From positions 682,001-746,000 of the forward strand of contig NZ_JBDOIO010000004.1 in assembly GCF_039831995.1 (NCBI RefSeq): a stretch of DNA of 64,000 nt, given 5' to 3'. Each line of letters opens with the position of its first letter. The first letter of the stretch is position 1. Both the position numbers and the translations under genes were made by a program. The notes beneath the pieces are model-generated. The model saw nothing but the letters and a program-made list of their open reading frames with translations. It was not told the DNA's origin and made no database searches. Positions 1 to 8,748 of this stretch are shown in pieces. The stretch comes from Paenibacillus pabuli (GTDB lineage: Bacteria > Bacillota > Bacilli > Paenibacillales > Paenibacillaceae).

Positions 1-1
1 G

Positions 2-529
2 CTGATTGTGGTGGCTGCGGTGACAAACCTGTTCACCTTCGTACTCGCGAGTTACGCCGGTATTCCGAATATCTTGATCCTGCTGTTTGTACTGATCGTT
101 GTTTACTCCTTCGTCATGAACCGTACTGTAATGGGGCGTCATGTCTATGCACTTGGCGGAAATGAGAAGGCCGCAGGACTGTCCGGAGTCAAAACGAAAA
201 AAGTGACATTCTGGGTATTTGTAAACATGGGCGTGCTCGCCGCCGTATCTGGTCTGATCTTCGCTGCTCGTCTGAATGCGGCTACCCCAAGAGCGGGTAC
301 CAACTTCGAACTGGATGCCATTGCTGCCTGCTTTATCGGCGGAGCTTCAGCTTCAGGAGGCATTGGAACCGTGTTTGGAGCGATCATCGGCGGTTTGGTT
401 ATGGGGGTACTGAATAACGGGATGTCCCTCATTGGACTGGGCATTGACTGGCAGCAGGGAATCAAGGGTTTGGTGCTTCTGCTTGCCGTCGCCTTCGATA
501 TCTATAACAAAAACAAAAGATCAGCATAG
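2..529 (+). CDS. mmsB: Sugar ABC transporter permease, C-terminal part (MmsB/XylH-like)
   Basis: Inner-membrane permease of a monosaccharide ABC importer. The frame is open from the first base, so the N-terminal half lies outside the window. Visible parts are several hydrophobic segments, the conserved cytoplasmic stretch ALGGNEKAAGLSGV near residue 50, and the glycine-rich FIGGASASGGIGTVFG near residue 115, both typical of the XylH/MmsB/RbsC permease family. The protein ends in a short basic tail (NKNKRSA). A hairpin terminator follows 43 bases after the stop, so this is the last gene of its operon, presumably preceded by the ATPase and binding-protein genes. The exact sugar (multiple monosaccharides, xylose, galactose) cannot be told from this fragment. 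Confidence 0.9.
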   Translation: MIVVAAVTNLFTFVLASYAGIPNILILLFVLIVVYSFVMNRTVMGRHVYALGGNEKAAGLSGVKTKKVTFWVFVNMGVLAAVSGLIFAARLNAATPRAGTNFELDAIAACFIGGASASGGIGTVFGAIIGGLVMGVLNNGMSLIGLGIDWQQGIKGLVLLLAVAFDIYNKNKRSA

Positions 530-571
530 AACGGTAGAAAACACATTCTTGTGCTGATATGTAAACGCAGA

Positions 572-607
572 AACAGACCCGCTATCACTCATAGCAGGTC
601 TGTTTTT
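572..607 (+). terminator. Rho-independent terminator after the sugar permease
   Basis: AACAGACC (572-579) pairs with GGTCTGTT (597-604). An inner GCTAT/ATAGC stem extends it and a T run follows. It lies between two convergent genes, and the palindrome could serve the mgtE transcript as well. Confidence 0.8.
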
Positions 608-648
608 CGTTTATAGCCGATCCGTTTCGATCTGTGAGGCGCAGCTAT

Positions 649-2025
649 TCACATCAATGCGCCCAGGAAGCGGGTTGCGATGCCGAAGTAAATGAATAGT
701 GACAATATATCGTTCAGTGTGGTGATCAAGGGTCCGGAAGCAACCGCGGGATCAACCTTGAAGCGACTTAGCAATAGAGGGATACATGTACCTGTCAATG
801 TACCGATAACGAGGGTGAAGAAGAGGGACACGCCGATAATTGCGCCCAGAAGCCAGTCCCCCTGCCAGAAATAGGCGATGATTGTAATCATCACACCACA
901 TACGAGTCCAATTAGGGTACCCACCTTGATTTCCCGGCCAATCAACGCCAGTACGGTGGACTTGTCGAGCTTGCGCCCAATGAGACCGCGTACGACGACA
1001 GCCAGGGACTGCGTTCCCGTGTTCCCGGTCATACCGGCGATCATGGGCATGAAAAATGCGAGTGCGACTACCTGATTCAGTGTATCCTCGAAGAAGTCCA
1101 CGATGCTGCCTGAGATGAGTCCGATGAATAGCAACAGGATGAGCCAGGGGAGCCTGCGCTTGACCGCCACGAGCGGTTTGGTATCAAAATCAATATCCTT
1201 GCCGCCACCACCCATTTTGGCAAGGTCTTCACTGGCTTCATGCATGATGATATCAATGACATCATCCATCTGAATTACGCCACACAGTCTGTGATTCTCA
1301 TCGACGACGGGTAAGGCGATAAATTCATAACGCTGCAGCAGCTGAGCAGCTTCTTCCTGGTCCATGTCCACGGTCGCATAAATGACGCGCTTCGTCATCA
1401 GCTCCTCTACCCGAGTCTTGTCACCCGCTTGAAGCAGGGATCGGTGACTGACGACTCCAACGAGTTTGCCTTCATCATCCGTAACGTACAGATAGCTCGT
1501 TGCGGGAATAGGCGGAGTGCCCTGGGACTCCCTTATCGCTTCCTTCGCGGTCTCATGGGCCAGAAGAGTACGGTAACGGTCGGTCATGATCCGGCCAGCT
1601 GTCTCGGGCGGATAGTTCAGTACGGAACGGATAATGGCCGAATGGTCGAGATGCATGTTCGATAACAGCTGTTCCCTGCGCTTGGCAGGCAAATCATGCA
1701 TGAACCGGATCAGATCACTCTTGTCCATCTGCTGCATGACCTCCAGCGTACGTTCCGGCCCAAGCTGTTCGAACAGTTTAACCTGTTCGTGAAGCGGGAG
1801 TGACTCAGCCATATCGGCGAGAACATCCGGCTTGAACAGGAGCAGAAATCGCTTCGTTTCCTGTTCGGGAAACCTTTTGTAGACGAGAGTAAGATCGTAG
1901 GGATGCAGTTCTTTTATCGCTTTATAAAATTCGGGGAGGTCTTGGGCTTGTACATATTGAACCAGCAGTTCTGTGATTTCTTCGATTGAAACGTCTTTAG
2001 AGGGCTGAGGTCCGTTTTTGTTCAT
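649..2025 (-). CDS. mgtE: Magnesium transporter MgtE
   Basis: Mg2+ channel/transporter of the cytoplasmic membrane, 458 residues, the usual family length. Domain order: N-terminal superhelical MgtE_N domain (about 20-125, rich in DMAESL/EQLGPE-type helical repeats), a CBS pair (about 135-260, with LVGVVSHRSLL and LCGVIQMDDVID), then five membrane segments from about residue 285, including the MPMIAGMTGNTGTQS pore motif near 330. The ATG is preceded by AAAGGAG. It points toward the sugar permease and is followed by the shared hairpin. I looked for an M-box magnesium riboswitch in the 190 bases upstream and could not recognise its conserved blocks, so regulation is unclear. Confidence 0.96.
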   Translation of the reverse strand: MNKNGPQPSKDVSIEEITELLVQYVQAQDLPEFYKAIKELHPYDLTLVYKRFPEQETKRFLLLFKPDVLADMAESLPLHEQVKLFEQLGPERTLEVMQQMDKSDLIRFMHDLPAKRREQLLSNMHLDHSAIIRSVLNYPPETAGRIMTDRYRTLLAHETAKEAIRESQGTPPIPATSYLYVTDDEGKLVGVVSHRSLLQAGDKTRVEELMTKRVIYATVDMDQEEAAQLLQRYEFIALPVVDENHRLCGVIQMDDVIDIIMHEASEDLAKMGGGGKDIDFDTKPLVAVKRRLPWLILLLFIGLISGSIVDFFEDTLNQVVALAFFMPMIAGMTGNTGTQSLAVVVRGLIGRKLDKSTVLALIGREIKVGTLIGLVCGVMITIIAYFWQGDWLLGAIIGVSLFFTLVIGTLTGTCIPLLLSRFKVDPAVASGPLITTLNDILSLFIYFGIATRFLGALM

Positions 2026-2217
2026 ATCCAGACTCCTTTCTAGAGGCGGGGCTCCGTATTTTTAAACGCAATGAAAGGGAGGTAAACAGCGAATTCGATG
2101 AGTGAGGCCATGTAGGTGGCTATTGAAATCTTGCTCAACCATTCGTACCGGGCTTACAAATGGGCGCTGCGGAGATATACTGGATGTACAAGTAACTGAT
2201 GAGGAGGGCTTGCACTA

Positions 2218-2922
2218 GTGGAAACAGAGATCAGAACACAGCTGCTCAGTCTGGCCGAACCAGAGTACCAAAAATTCTCGGCTGCATTGATTCCCAATAT
2301 TACAAATCTGATGGGAGTTCGATTGCCTGCGATACGAAAGATGGCGAAAAAGCTCGCTGCAGGGGACTGGCGTGCGTATCTGGAAACGGCAGACGATGAA
2401 TACTTCGAAGAAGTGATGCTGCAAGCGATGGTTATTGGTCATGTCCAGACTGATCTGGATGAATGGCTGGAGCATGTCGCCGCATTTGTCCCCAAGATCG
2501 ATAACTGGTCGATATGTGACAGCTTCTGCGCCGGATTGAAATATACGAGGGGACATGCGGAATCCGTGTGGAATTTCCTGCAGCCTTATCTGAAATCGGA
2601 TCAGGAATACGAGATACGTTTTGGCGTGGTCATGCTGTTGAACTTTTATCTGGACGAGACCTATATCGACCGTGTTCTAGTCTCATTAGATCAGATTAAG
2701 CATGAAGCGTACTATGTGAAAATGGCGGTAGCCTGGGCAATATCCATGGCCTATGTGAAACAGCCGGAAGTGACGATGCGTTATTTGAAGAACAATACGT
2801 TGGATGATTTTACCTACAATAAAGCTCTGCAGAAAATAACGGAGTCCTATCGCGTTGATCCGGAGACCAAGCAGATGATTCGCAGCATGAAACGGAAAAC
2901 GAAGAGATCTGTTCGTGTTTAG
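2218..2922 (+). CDS. DNA alkylation repair protein (AlkD-like HEAT repeat glycosylase)
   Basis: Predicted DNA glycosylase of the all-helical AlkD/AlkC superfamily, 234 residues, which removes positively charged alkylated purines. The sequence is helix after helix, with family hallmarks: MGVRLPAIRKMAKKL near residue 35, the DNW-x-x-CDSF stretch near 95, and the EIRFGVVMLLNFYL helix near 135. It starts at GTG with GAGGAGG eight to nine bases upstream. The neighbouring gene 65 bases downstream is an alkylguanine-DNA methyltransferase, so the two probably form an alkylation-damage repair unit. The basic C-terminal tail (MKRKTKRSVRV) may help DNA contact. Confidence 0.9.
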   Translation: METEIRTQLLSLAEPEYQKFSAALIPNITNLMGVRLPAIRKMAKKLAAGDWRAYLETADDEYFEEVMLQAMVIGHVQTDLDEWLEHVAAFVPKIDNWSICDSFCAGLKYTRGHAESVWNFLQPYLKSDQEYEIRFGVVMLLNFYLDETYIDRVLVSLDQIKHEAYYVKMAVAWAISMAYVKQPEVTMRYLKNNTLDDFTYNKALQKITESYRVDPETKQMIRSMKRKTKRSVRV

Positions 2923-2987
2923 CAGAGGAGTCTTCTTTATATAGAAAGAAACGAAATGAAATACTCAATGGGGAGGACAGTGGACAC

Positions 2988-3542
2988 ATGCGAAAAAAGA
3001 TCATGTGGGCGACCTTGGAGCTGGACGGAAGTCCGTGGGTGTTGATCGCTACGGAACAGGGCATATGCCGTATTGTCATGCCGAATGAAACGTTGGAGGA
3101 CTGGAGCAGCTGGATGAACCGGATTGCGCCAGGAGTGGAGCTGGTAGAAGATGAGGAGGCCTTACAGCGAACAGGCATGGTGGATTGGCTGCAATCTTAT
3201 TTTGCAGGGGAGCAGATCCGTTATACGGATGAAATTCCGCTTGATCTGATCGGGACAACGTTCCAGCAGCAGGTGTGGAAAGAGCTGGGACGTGTCCCTT
3301 ATGGTGAAGTTCGCACATATGGCGATATTGCGGCTGCAATTGGCAGACCTACCGCGGTTCGTGCGGTTGGGGCAGCGAATGGAGCCAATCCCATTCCACT
3401 TCTGCTGCCATGTCACCGCATCATCGGTGCCAACCGCAAGCTGACCGGATTTCGTGGAGGTCTGGAGTTGAAGCGCAGACTGCTAGACTTAGAGCGGATT
3501 GAAGGCGTGACGGATGGCGGGCATGAGCGGTTTCATTTTTGA
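2988..3542 (+). CDS. ogt: Methylated-DNA--protein-cysteine methyltransferase
   Basis: Suicide repair protein that transfers O6-alkyl groups from guanine to its own cysteine; cytoplasmic, 184 residues. The catalytic PCHRII motif is near residue 144, after the helix-turn-helix region (VPYGEVRTYGDIAAAIGRP, about 105-123) and the NGANPIPLLLPCHRII block typical of Ogt/MGMT. The N-terminal domain (residues 1-70) is of the Ogt type. ATG start with GGGGAGGAC upstream. It sits just after the AlkD-like gene and ends at a strong hairpin terminator, which supports a two-gene repair operon. Confidence 0.95.
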   Translation: MRKKIMWATLELDGSPWVLIATEQGICRIVMPNETLEDWSSWMNRIAPGVELVEDEEALQRTGMVDWLQSYFAGEQIRYTDEIPLDLIGTTFQQQVWKELGRVPYGEVRTYGDIAAAIGRPTAVRAVGAANGANPIPLLLPCHRIIGANRKLTGFRGGLELKRRLLDLERIEGVTDGGHERFHF

Positions 3543-3572
3543 AGAGCGGTGGTTTTGTCGATGGATAAGGTG

Positions 3573-3598
3573 CAGGCACTTAGTTGTGCCTGTTTTTG
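3573..3598 (+). terminator. Terminator of the alkylation-repair pair
   Basis: CAGGCAC (3573-3579), loop TTAGTT, GTGCCTG (3586-3592), then TTTTT. It overlaps the 3' end of the opposing small membrane gene. Confidence 0.85.
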
Positions 3599-3771
3599 CG
3601 TTCTCTGATTATCGTTCCGAGCGTCTGTGGAAAAACTAGAATAAGTAGGAGGATCACCGTGTACGAACCCCAATGCACTTCTGAAAGGGACGTCCCTGTT
3701 ACCGTATAATACAGCATCATGAAAAGCGTGATTGCAATTGCACTTACAAGGATATGAAGCCATTTGCTCAT
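3580..3771 (-). CDS. Small two-helix membrane protein, unknown function
   Basis: 63 residues with two hydrophobic segments (about 5-23 and 33-50) and a basic tail (IIRERKNRHN). I do not recognise a family. The reading frame is bounded by the terminator of the convergent ogt gene: its last codons lie inside that hairpin. No strong ribosome binding site was seen in front of the ATG. The hydrophobic pattern and location between two real genes make it a plausible small membrane protein, but it could be a chance frame. Confidence 0.5.
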   Translation of the reverse strand: MSKWLHILVSAIAITLFMMLYYTVTGTSLSEVHWGSYTVILLLILVFPQTLGTIIRERKNRHN

Positions 3772-3923
3772 GTTGAGTGCACACCTTTCCGCTAGTCAGA
3801 TCCAAACGATCCTCGTATGGAAGACCAACGTTTTACATATTTTTGCCTCGTTCACCCCTATGGTACCATAGAGCACAGATGATCGATACCATGCACGGCA
3901 CACTTCGTGGAAAGAGGGATGAC

Positions 3924-5147
3924 ATGTTAAATCAGGCGTATTGGTTGACTAACGTAACGTTGGAGCGGGGGTATATTATGGAAGAGGGACAGGTAACGGG
4001 AACTCAGACGAAAAGGGCTCATCTCCGGGTGGAGGACGGAATGATCACCGATATTAAGGATGAGGGCACTGAGCTTCAGACGGATCTGCCTCAATATGAT
4101 GGTAAGGGACAGCTGCTGCTGCCTTCGTTCGAAGAAGCACATATTCACCTGGATAAAACGTATTACGATGGACCTTGGCAAGCCGTAAGGCGCATATCCA
4201 GCATTTTCGAACGGATTGAAGAAGAAAAGGTGCTGCTGCCCAAGTTGCTGCCTGATGCGAAACGTCAAGCGGAGAGTATCCTGAATCTGATTCAGGGGTA
4301 TGGGTCTACCCATGTGCGAAGCCATTGCAACATTGAGCCCGTCAGCGGGTTGAAACGGCTTGAGGCGACCAGACAGGCACTGGAATCCTTTTCAGACAAA
4401 ATCTCCTCGGAGATTGTGGCATTTCCGCAGCATGGGCTGCTTCGCTCCAATTCGGTGGAGTTAATGCGCCAAGCCATGCAAGAAGGGGCTACAATTGTGG
4501 GTGGACTTGATCCTCATACGGTGGACGAGCATATTGAGAAATCGCTGCATGCCATGGTAGATCTGGCTGTGCAGCATCAGGCGGGGATCGATATCCATCT
4601 GCATGATCGCAATGAGCCGGGCAAGCAAACGCTGCAGCGACTCGCTGACCTGACGGAAGAGGCAGGACTTCAAGGGAAGGTCACGGTGAGTCATGCATTT
4701 TGGTTCGCTCAAGCGGAGCAGCAGGAGGCGGAGGATATGGCGAAGCGTATGGCCTCTCTCGGCATGAGCGTGGCTTCAACGGTACCCATCGGCAAAATGG
4801 TTATGCCCCTTCCGATGCTGCAGCGCGTGGGGGTCAACGTGAAGCTGGCCACAGACAGCCTGACCGATCATTGGTCACCTTTTGGCAGTGGGGATCAACT
4901 GGAGAAAGCAGGGCGCTTCGCCGAATTGTATGGATACAATGATGAACGTTCGTTGTCCCAGTCTCTTGGATTCATCACGGGTGGAGTTACACCGCTGGAT
5001 TCGGAAGGGAATCAAGTCTGGCCTAAAGTAGGCGATGCGGCGAGCTTTGTACTGGTTCAGGCAAGCTGCTCGGCGGAAGCCGTTGCCCGTAAATCTGCCC
5101 GGCAGGCGGTATGGTACAAGGGACAAATGGTGAGTGGAACTGTATAA
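3924..5147 (+). CDS. Amidohydrolase family protein, cytosine-deaminase-like
   Basis: Cytoplasmic metal-dependent hydrolase/deaminase of 407 residues from the chosen ATG. The metal-ligand motif EAHIHLDK (about residue 68) has the cytosine-deaminase form. DIHLHDRNE (about 225), VTVSHAF (about 256) and the ATDSLTDHWSPFGSGD block (about 305), which holds the final aspartate, complete the TIM-barrel active site. The frame is open upstream, but this start gives the family length and follows AAAGAGGG. A hairpin terminator follows. The substrate could be cytosine, another N-heterocycle, or a guanidine-type compound; no purine/pyrimidine genes adjoin it to decide. Confidence 0.85.
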   Translation: MLNQAYWLTNVTLERGYIMEEGQVTGTQTKRAHLRVEDGMITDIKDEGTELQTDLPQYDGKGQLLLPSFEEAHIHLDKTYYDGPWQAVRRISSIFERIEEEKVLLPKLLPDAKRQAESILNLIQGYGSTHVRSHCNIEPVSGLKRLEATRQALESFSDKISSEIVAFPQHGLLRSNSVELMRQAMQEGATIVGGLDPHTVDEHIEKSLHAMVDLAVQHQAGIDIHLHDRNEPGKQTLQRLADLTEEAGLQGKVTVSHAFWFAQAEQQEAEDMAKRMASLGMSVASTVPIGKMVMPLPMLQRVGVNVKLATDSLTDHWSPFGSGDQLEKAGRFAELYGYNDERSLSQSLGFITGGVTPLDSEGNQVWPKVGDAASFVLVQASCSAEAVARKSARQAVWYKGQMVSGTV

Positions 5148-5169
5148 GGGAAGTGCAGAAATCATGTGA

Positions 5170-5196
5170 AGCCGCGGGAAACCGTGGTTTTTTTGT
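5170..5196 (+). terminator. Terminator after the amidohydrolase
   Basis: AGCCGCGG (5170-5177), loop GAAA, CCGTGGTT (5182-5189) with wobble pairs, followed by a T run. It separates the core genes on the left from the accessory array on the right. Confidence 0.75.
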
Positions 5197-5240
5197 GATG
5201 TTAAAAGAAGATACAACTCTAAGGGGAGAGGAATAATTTA

Positions 5241-5269
5241 TTCGCATATACCATGATTTGGGTTATGAT
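5241..5269 (+). promoter_or_regulatory. Possible sigma-A promoter of the accessory array
   Basis: TTCGCA (5241-5246), a 17-base spacer, and TATGAT (5264-5269), placed 42 bases before the first acetyltransferase start and after the preceding terminator. The -35 matches consensus at four of six positions. Inferred from sequence only. Confidence 0.4.
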
Positions 5270-5310
5270 GGATTTAGTTTTCCAAGTGGGAGATAAGGAG
5301 CGTGAACGTG

Positions 5311-5739
5311 ATGATCAGGGAAGCAGAGCCAAGAGATGCTCAGGCTATTGAATCGTTGTATAGAGAATTATTGCCGAACAACTTGGATACAAATGTGTTG
5401 GGAGAACGGATTGAGGAGATCAAAAATAACCCCAACAGTTTCTTGCTCGTGTGTGAAATGGATCAAAAGGTCATTGGTACAGCGCACTTACATATTTGTC
5501 TGGATGCCTTGGTGGAAAATAGACCGTTTGGAGTGGTCGAACGCGTCATTGTTACAGAGCATGTCCAGAGCAAGGGATATGGTTCAGAACTGATGAAGTA
5601 TATCGAACAACTTTGCATACAGAAAAATTGTGTAAAAGTGTTTCTAACCAGTGGAGCAGCCAGAAGCGAGGCACATCATTTTTATGAAAAATTAGGATAC
5701 GATGGAGAATCAAGCAAAGCATTTAAGAAATATCTGTAG
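5311..5739 (+). CDS. GNAT family N-acetyltransferase
   Basis: Acetyl-CoA dependent acetyltransferase, about 142 residues, cytoplasmic. The acetyl-CoA loop is VTEHVQSKGYGSELM near residue 80, followed by the FYEKLGY motif near 130 that closes most small GNAT domains. The frame also has GTG codons at 5302 and 5308. AAGGAG (5295-5300) is too close to 5302, so ATG 5311 or GTG 5308 is the likely start. It opens a long run of co-directed small genes. The acceptor molecule cannot be predicted. Confidence 0.87.
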   Translation: MIREAEPRDAQAIESLYRELLPNNLDTNVLGERIEEIKNNPNSFLLVCEMDQKVIGTAHLHICLDALVENRPFGVVERVIVTEHVQSKGYGSELMKYIEQLCIQKNCVKVFLTSGAARSEAHHFYEKLGYDGESSKAFKKYL

Positions 5740-5799
5740 ATGAAGGATCCGTGTAAGTGAGCAAAGAAGTCCAATCCAACGAAATGAGGTTATAGCTCG

Positions 5800-6243
5800 A
5801 TGAATAGCCCAAAGCAAGATGTTGAATTGCAGATCGTATATGAAGACCATGAGGAAGACTACAAAGCCATTTGTGAACATCTGTATAACTACAATGTAAG
5901 AGAGACGAATGGGTTATTAAAGAAGCCAGGAGAAAACATTAATCTATTTTTGCGGGATAAGAACGGCAAAGCCATAGGTGGAATCTTCTGTGCTACATAC
6001 TGCGATACCTTGTATATTGATAACTTTTGGATCGACGAGGAATATAGAAATCACGGGAATGGGAAGTCTCTCATCTTACAAGCGGAAAGCATAGCCTCCA
6101 GTATGGGTTGCAAACTTGCTCATACGAGTACGTTTTCTTATCAGGCTCCAGAATTCTATCAGAAGATGGGCTATGAAGTGTTTGGAGTCATTGATGAATA
6201 TCCAGAGGGAATAGTTCAGTACTTTCTGAAGAAAAAGCTGTAG
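5800..6243 (+). CDS. GNAT family N-acetyltransferase
   Basis: 147-residue acetyltransferase. The acetyl-CoA binding motif is IDEEYRNHGNGKSLI near residue 85, with the terminal EFYQKMGYEVFG motif near 123. GAGG precedes the ATG. It is only weakly similar to its upstream GNAT neighbour, so this is not a simple tandem duplication. Base composition is A+T-rich like the rest of the array. Substrate unknown. Confidence 0.87.
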   Translation: MNSPKQDVELQIVYEDHEEDYKAICEHLYNYNVRETNGLLKKPGENINLFLRDKNGKAIGGIFCATYCDTLYIDNFWIDEEYRNHGNGKSLILQAESIASSMGCKLAHTSTFSYQAPEFYQKMGYEVFGVIDEYPEGIVQYFLKKKL

Positions 6244-6409
6244 ATTTTTGGGAATGTAATAACTATTACGAGTGAATAAGCGTTATTAATAATATGGGAA
6301 AACGATGAGGGCGCTATTCCGGGTACTCTTGGCATGGCTGAGTAAATAACATATCATTCTGAAGAACCAAAGACAACACAATCAAAGAATAAGAAAAAGG
6401 TGACAAGAC

Positions 6410-6739
6410 ATTAAATTACTTTTTATTTGTAGTCGAAATAAATGGCGTAGTTTAACTGCTGAGAATATCTTTGATGGGTACAATGGATATGAAGTGAGAT
6501 CAGCAGGAACCGAGCAAGGTGCAAGAGTTAAAGTTACTGAAGGACATATCGGATGGTCAGATATGATTTTTGTAATGGAGAAAAAACATATCAGAAGACT
6601 TAGAGAGAAGTTTACAAACACATTGGAAAATAAAACACTTATCAACTTGGATATACCCGATGATTATAGGTTTATGGATGAAGATTTAATAGAAATTTTG
6701 AAATCGAGAGTGTCAGAGTATCTGGAAGTTCCTGAATAG
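6410..6739 (+). CDS. Low-molecular-weight protein tyrosine phosphatase family protein, ATT start
   Basis: 109 residues if translation begins at ATT 6410. The N-terminus then reads KLLFICSRNKWRS, which contains the CX5R phosphatase P-loop (C-S-R-N-K-W-R) expected within the first 15 residues. No ATG, GTG or TTG precedes the P-loop in frame: a TGA stop lies at 6401, and the only later start (GTG 6494) would delete the catalytic cysteine. AAAAAGGTG ends seven bases before the ATT. A DIPDDY acid motif near residue 82 fits the general-acid loop. Family identity is from these motifs; the ATT start is inferred. Confidence 0.8.
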   Translation: MKLLFICSRNKWRSLTAENIFDGYNGYEVRSAGTEQGARVKVTEGHIGWSDMIFVMEKKHIRRLREKFTNTLENKTLINLDIPDDYRFMDEDLIEILKSRVSEYLEVPE

Positions 6740-6792
6740 CGTAATGAATTCATTGTAGAGAAGTAAAATTCATTTTTAGGAGCGATGTGACT

Positions 6793-7278
6793 ATGGCTAA
6801 AACTACGGATGAAATGATTGAGGAATTTAAGTCGTTTACTTCTTATGTGATCGAGTTAGACAATCTATCTGAGCAGGTATGGAATACGCCAATAGCTGAA
6901 GGCAAATGGACTTTGAAAGACGTTATCACGCATATGATGCTGTGGGATCAATATTTCTATAATGAAGCTATCTATAAAATCAAACAAGACGAACCGTTAA
7001 CCGTAAGGCATCTGAATTTTGATGAATTTAACGCGAATGCGATCGAATACTCAAAGACAACATCCAAAAAGGCCATTCTCGAAGAATTTGTAGAAAAGAG
7101 AATGAACATTATTCATGCTATTACTGGACTTCGAGAAGAAGAATACACACGTGAGTACAAGGATGGAGACAAGAAGAAGTTTAGTATTAAAAAGTATGTA
7201 AGGGCATTCATCTCACATGATAAGCATCATAAGAAACAGATTGATAGCTTTAAGAAACTAAACTCACAGCTGAAATAA
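6793..7278 (+). CDS. DinB family protein (putative thiol S-transferase fold)
   Basis: 161-residue four-helix-bundle protein of the DinB/YfiT superfamily. Metal-ligand histidines are visible in VITHMMLWD (about residue 47) and in ISHDKHHKKQ (about 143), the usual three-histidine pattern. Many family members are bacillithiol-dependent S-transferases or detoxification enzymes, though the substrate here is unknown. AGGAG (6778-6782) favours ATG 6793 over GTG 6787. One of four DinB-type genes in this array. Confidence 0.85.
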   Translation: MAKTTDEMIEEFKSFTSYVIELDNLSEQVWNTPIAEGKWTLKDVITHMMLWDQYFYNEAIYKIKQDEPLTVRHLNFDEFNANAIEYSKTTSKKAILEEFVEKRMNIIHAITGLREEEYTREYKDGDKKKFSIKKYVRAFISHDKHHKKQIDSFKKLNSQLK

Positions 7279-7290
7279 AGGGGTAACAAA

Positions 7291-7770
7291 ATGAATTACG
7301 AATTCATTCAAGCGTCTAAAGAATATAAGGATGTCATACAAAACCTGATGCAGTTTTATATTTATGATTTCTCTGAATTTGTCCATTGTGATGTAGAAGA
7401 TGATGGTCTATTTAAGCCCTGTCCTTATTTGGAAGACTATTGGATCGAAGTGGATCAAAGATTTCCATATGTTATTAAACAAGAGGATAATTATATCGGT
7501 TTTGTGTTAGTCAGAATCATCGAATCAGAGGAGCGAAATTACTTCTCGATTGCGGAGTTTTTTATTATGAAGAAATACAGAAAAGCAGGCATAGGCAAGG
7601 CGGTAGCTAAACAAATATTTGATACGCATAAGGGACAGTGGGAAGTTTGTCAGCTCGAAAGTAACGTGCCCGCACAGCAATTTTGGAATAAGGTTATACA
7701 CGAGTACACGCAAGGAAACTTCTCAGATCGAGTGCAAGATGGAAGAAGGATACAAGAATTTGAAGCATAA
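7291..7770 (+). CDS. GNAT family N-acetyltransferase
   Basis: 159 residues. The acetyl-CoA motif is IMKKYRKAGIGKAVA near residue 90. The C-terminal part (PAQQFWNKVIHEY) matches the aromatic helix of GNAT enzymes of the type that begin with a long acidic N-terminal segment. It starts 12 bases after the DinB gene with AAGGGG upstream, so the two are probably co-translated. Very A+T-rich. Substrate unknown. Confidence 0.87.
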   Translation: MNYEFIQASKEYKDVIQNLMQFYIYDFSEFVHCDVEDDGLFKPCPYLEDYWIEVDQRFPYVIKQEDNYIGFVLVRIIESEERNYFSIAEFFIMKKYRKAGIGKAVAKQIFDTHKGQWEVCQLESNVPAQQFWNKVIHEYTQGNFSDRVQDGRRIQEFEA

Positions 7771-7789
7771 TATAGGGGAGGTATGACGT

Positions 7790-8731
7790 ATGCAGGTAGC
7801 TGATTGGGCTGAAAACATAGAAATGTATGATTTATCCAGCGAATATTCTATTCGTAAGGCTGACCCCGAAGAGTGGGGAATATTTTGCTCGGTCTATTAC
7901 AATATGCGCTTTATTGGATTTTTCAGAGAAGAACGTTTCAGTACTAACCGAAATAATGCGTATTGGATTTACCAGGGAGAATCGAAAATTGGTGGGGTAA
8001 GGATGGCACCCAATAATATTTATCATTTATTTTTCATTCCGCCGTTCAATCATTTTTTTGAGGTACTGAAGCTTCTGAAAAAGATATTAGTCAGCTGGTC
8101 TGATCGAACTCAGCCTATTAAAGCCTTTGAAATTCTTCCGGACCAGGTTCATTTATTTGCAAAAGCCGGATTTTGGCCGGTGGAGTTCAGATGCCGCTGG
8201 ATGCAGCGTCCCACTGAACCATTCGACGTGACTTGGGACCCGGATCTAATCATCAAGAGTCCTCAAATTACCGAAGATGAAACTGGTACCAAGCGATTTA
8301 CAAACGAAAGTGAAATAGCTCATTGCGACTTCGCAAGCTTTGTGGGTGGTTTTGAAGCATTAAGAAGAAATCAGTCTTCGTATGAACAGTTCATACCTGA
8401 TGAAGATCCCGCTCTGTCCAATGAGATCCTCACGGAAGCGTCTACGCTTGTGTATGACCAAAACACGGGAGAGCTTGTCGCCAATTGCCGGCTTTGTTTA
8501 CAGGACACGGAGGCAGCCGTATACAGTATTGGTGTTATCCCATCGCACAGAGGAAGAGGGATTGCTACACGCATGCTGCAGAGAGCCTTGACAATCCTCA
8601 AAGGGAAATACCCAATCCTACGGTTGTATGTCATGGAAGGCAACGATGCGGAATCCGTTTATTATAACCTCGGGTTTGTTCCAGGAGTACAAGAAGTACA
8701 ACAAATGATTATTCCTGCGGAATCAAATTAG
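7790..8731 (+). CDS. GNAT family N-acetyltransferase, two-domain (313 aa)
   Basis: Roughly twice the size of a single GNAT domain. The C-terminal domain (about 155-310) carries the acetyl-CoA motif GVIPSHRGRGIATRML near 248 and VYYNLGFVPG near 290. The N-terminal half (about 15-140) has the strand pattern of a degenerate GNAT fold without a clear R/Q-x-x-G-x-G/A loop, as in mycothiol-synthase-like or tandem GNAT proteins. Strong AGGGGAGG nine bases before the ATG; 19 bases after the previous stop. Substrate unknown. Confidence 0.85.
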   Translation: MQVADWAENIEMYDLSSEYSIRKADPEEWGIFCSVYYNMRFIGFFREERFSTNRNNAYWIYQGESKIGGVRMAPNNIYHLFFIPPFNHFFEVLKLLKKILVSWSDRTQPIKAFEILPDQVHLFAKAGFWPVEFRCRWMQRPTEPFDVTWDPDLIIKSPQITEDETGTKRFTNESEIAHCDFASFVGGFEALRRNQSSYEQFIPDEDPALSNEILTEASTLVYDQNTGELVANCRLCLQDTEAAVYSIGVIPSHRGRGIATRMLQRALTILKGKYPILRLYVMEGNDAESVYYNLGFVPGVQEVQQMIIPAESN

Positions 8732-8748
8732 AGAGAGGTCTTGTAAAG

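Noticed and set aside
2026..2217. M-box (magnesium) riboswitch upstream of mgtE
   Set aside because: The conserved M-box blocks could not be found in the 190 bases before the start codon.
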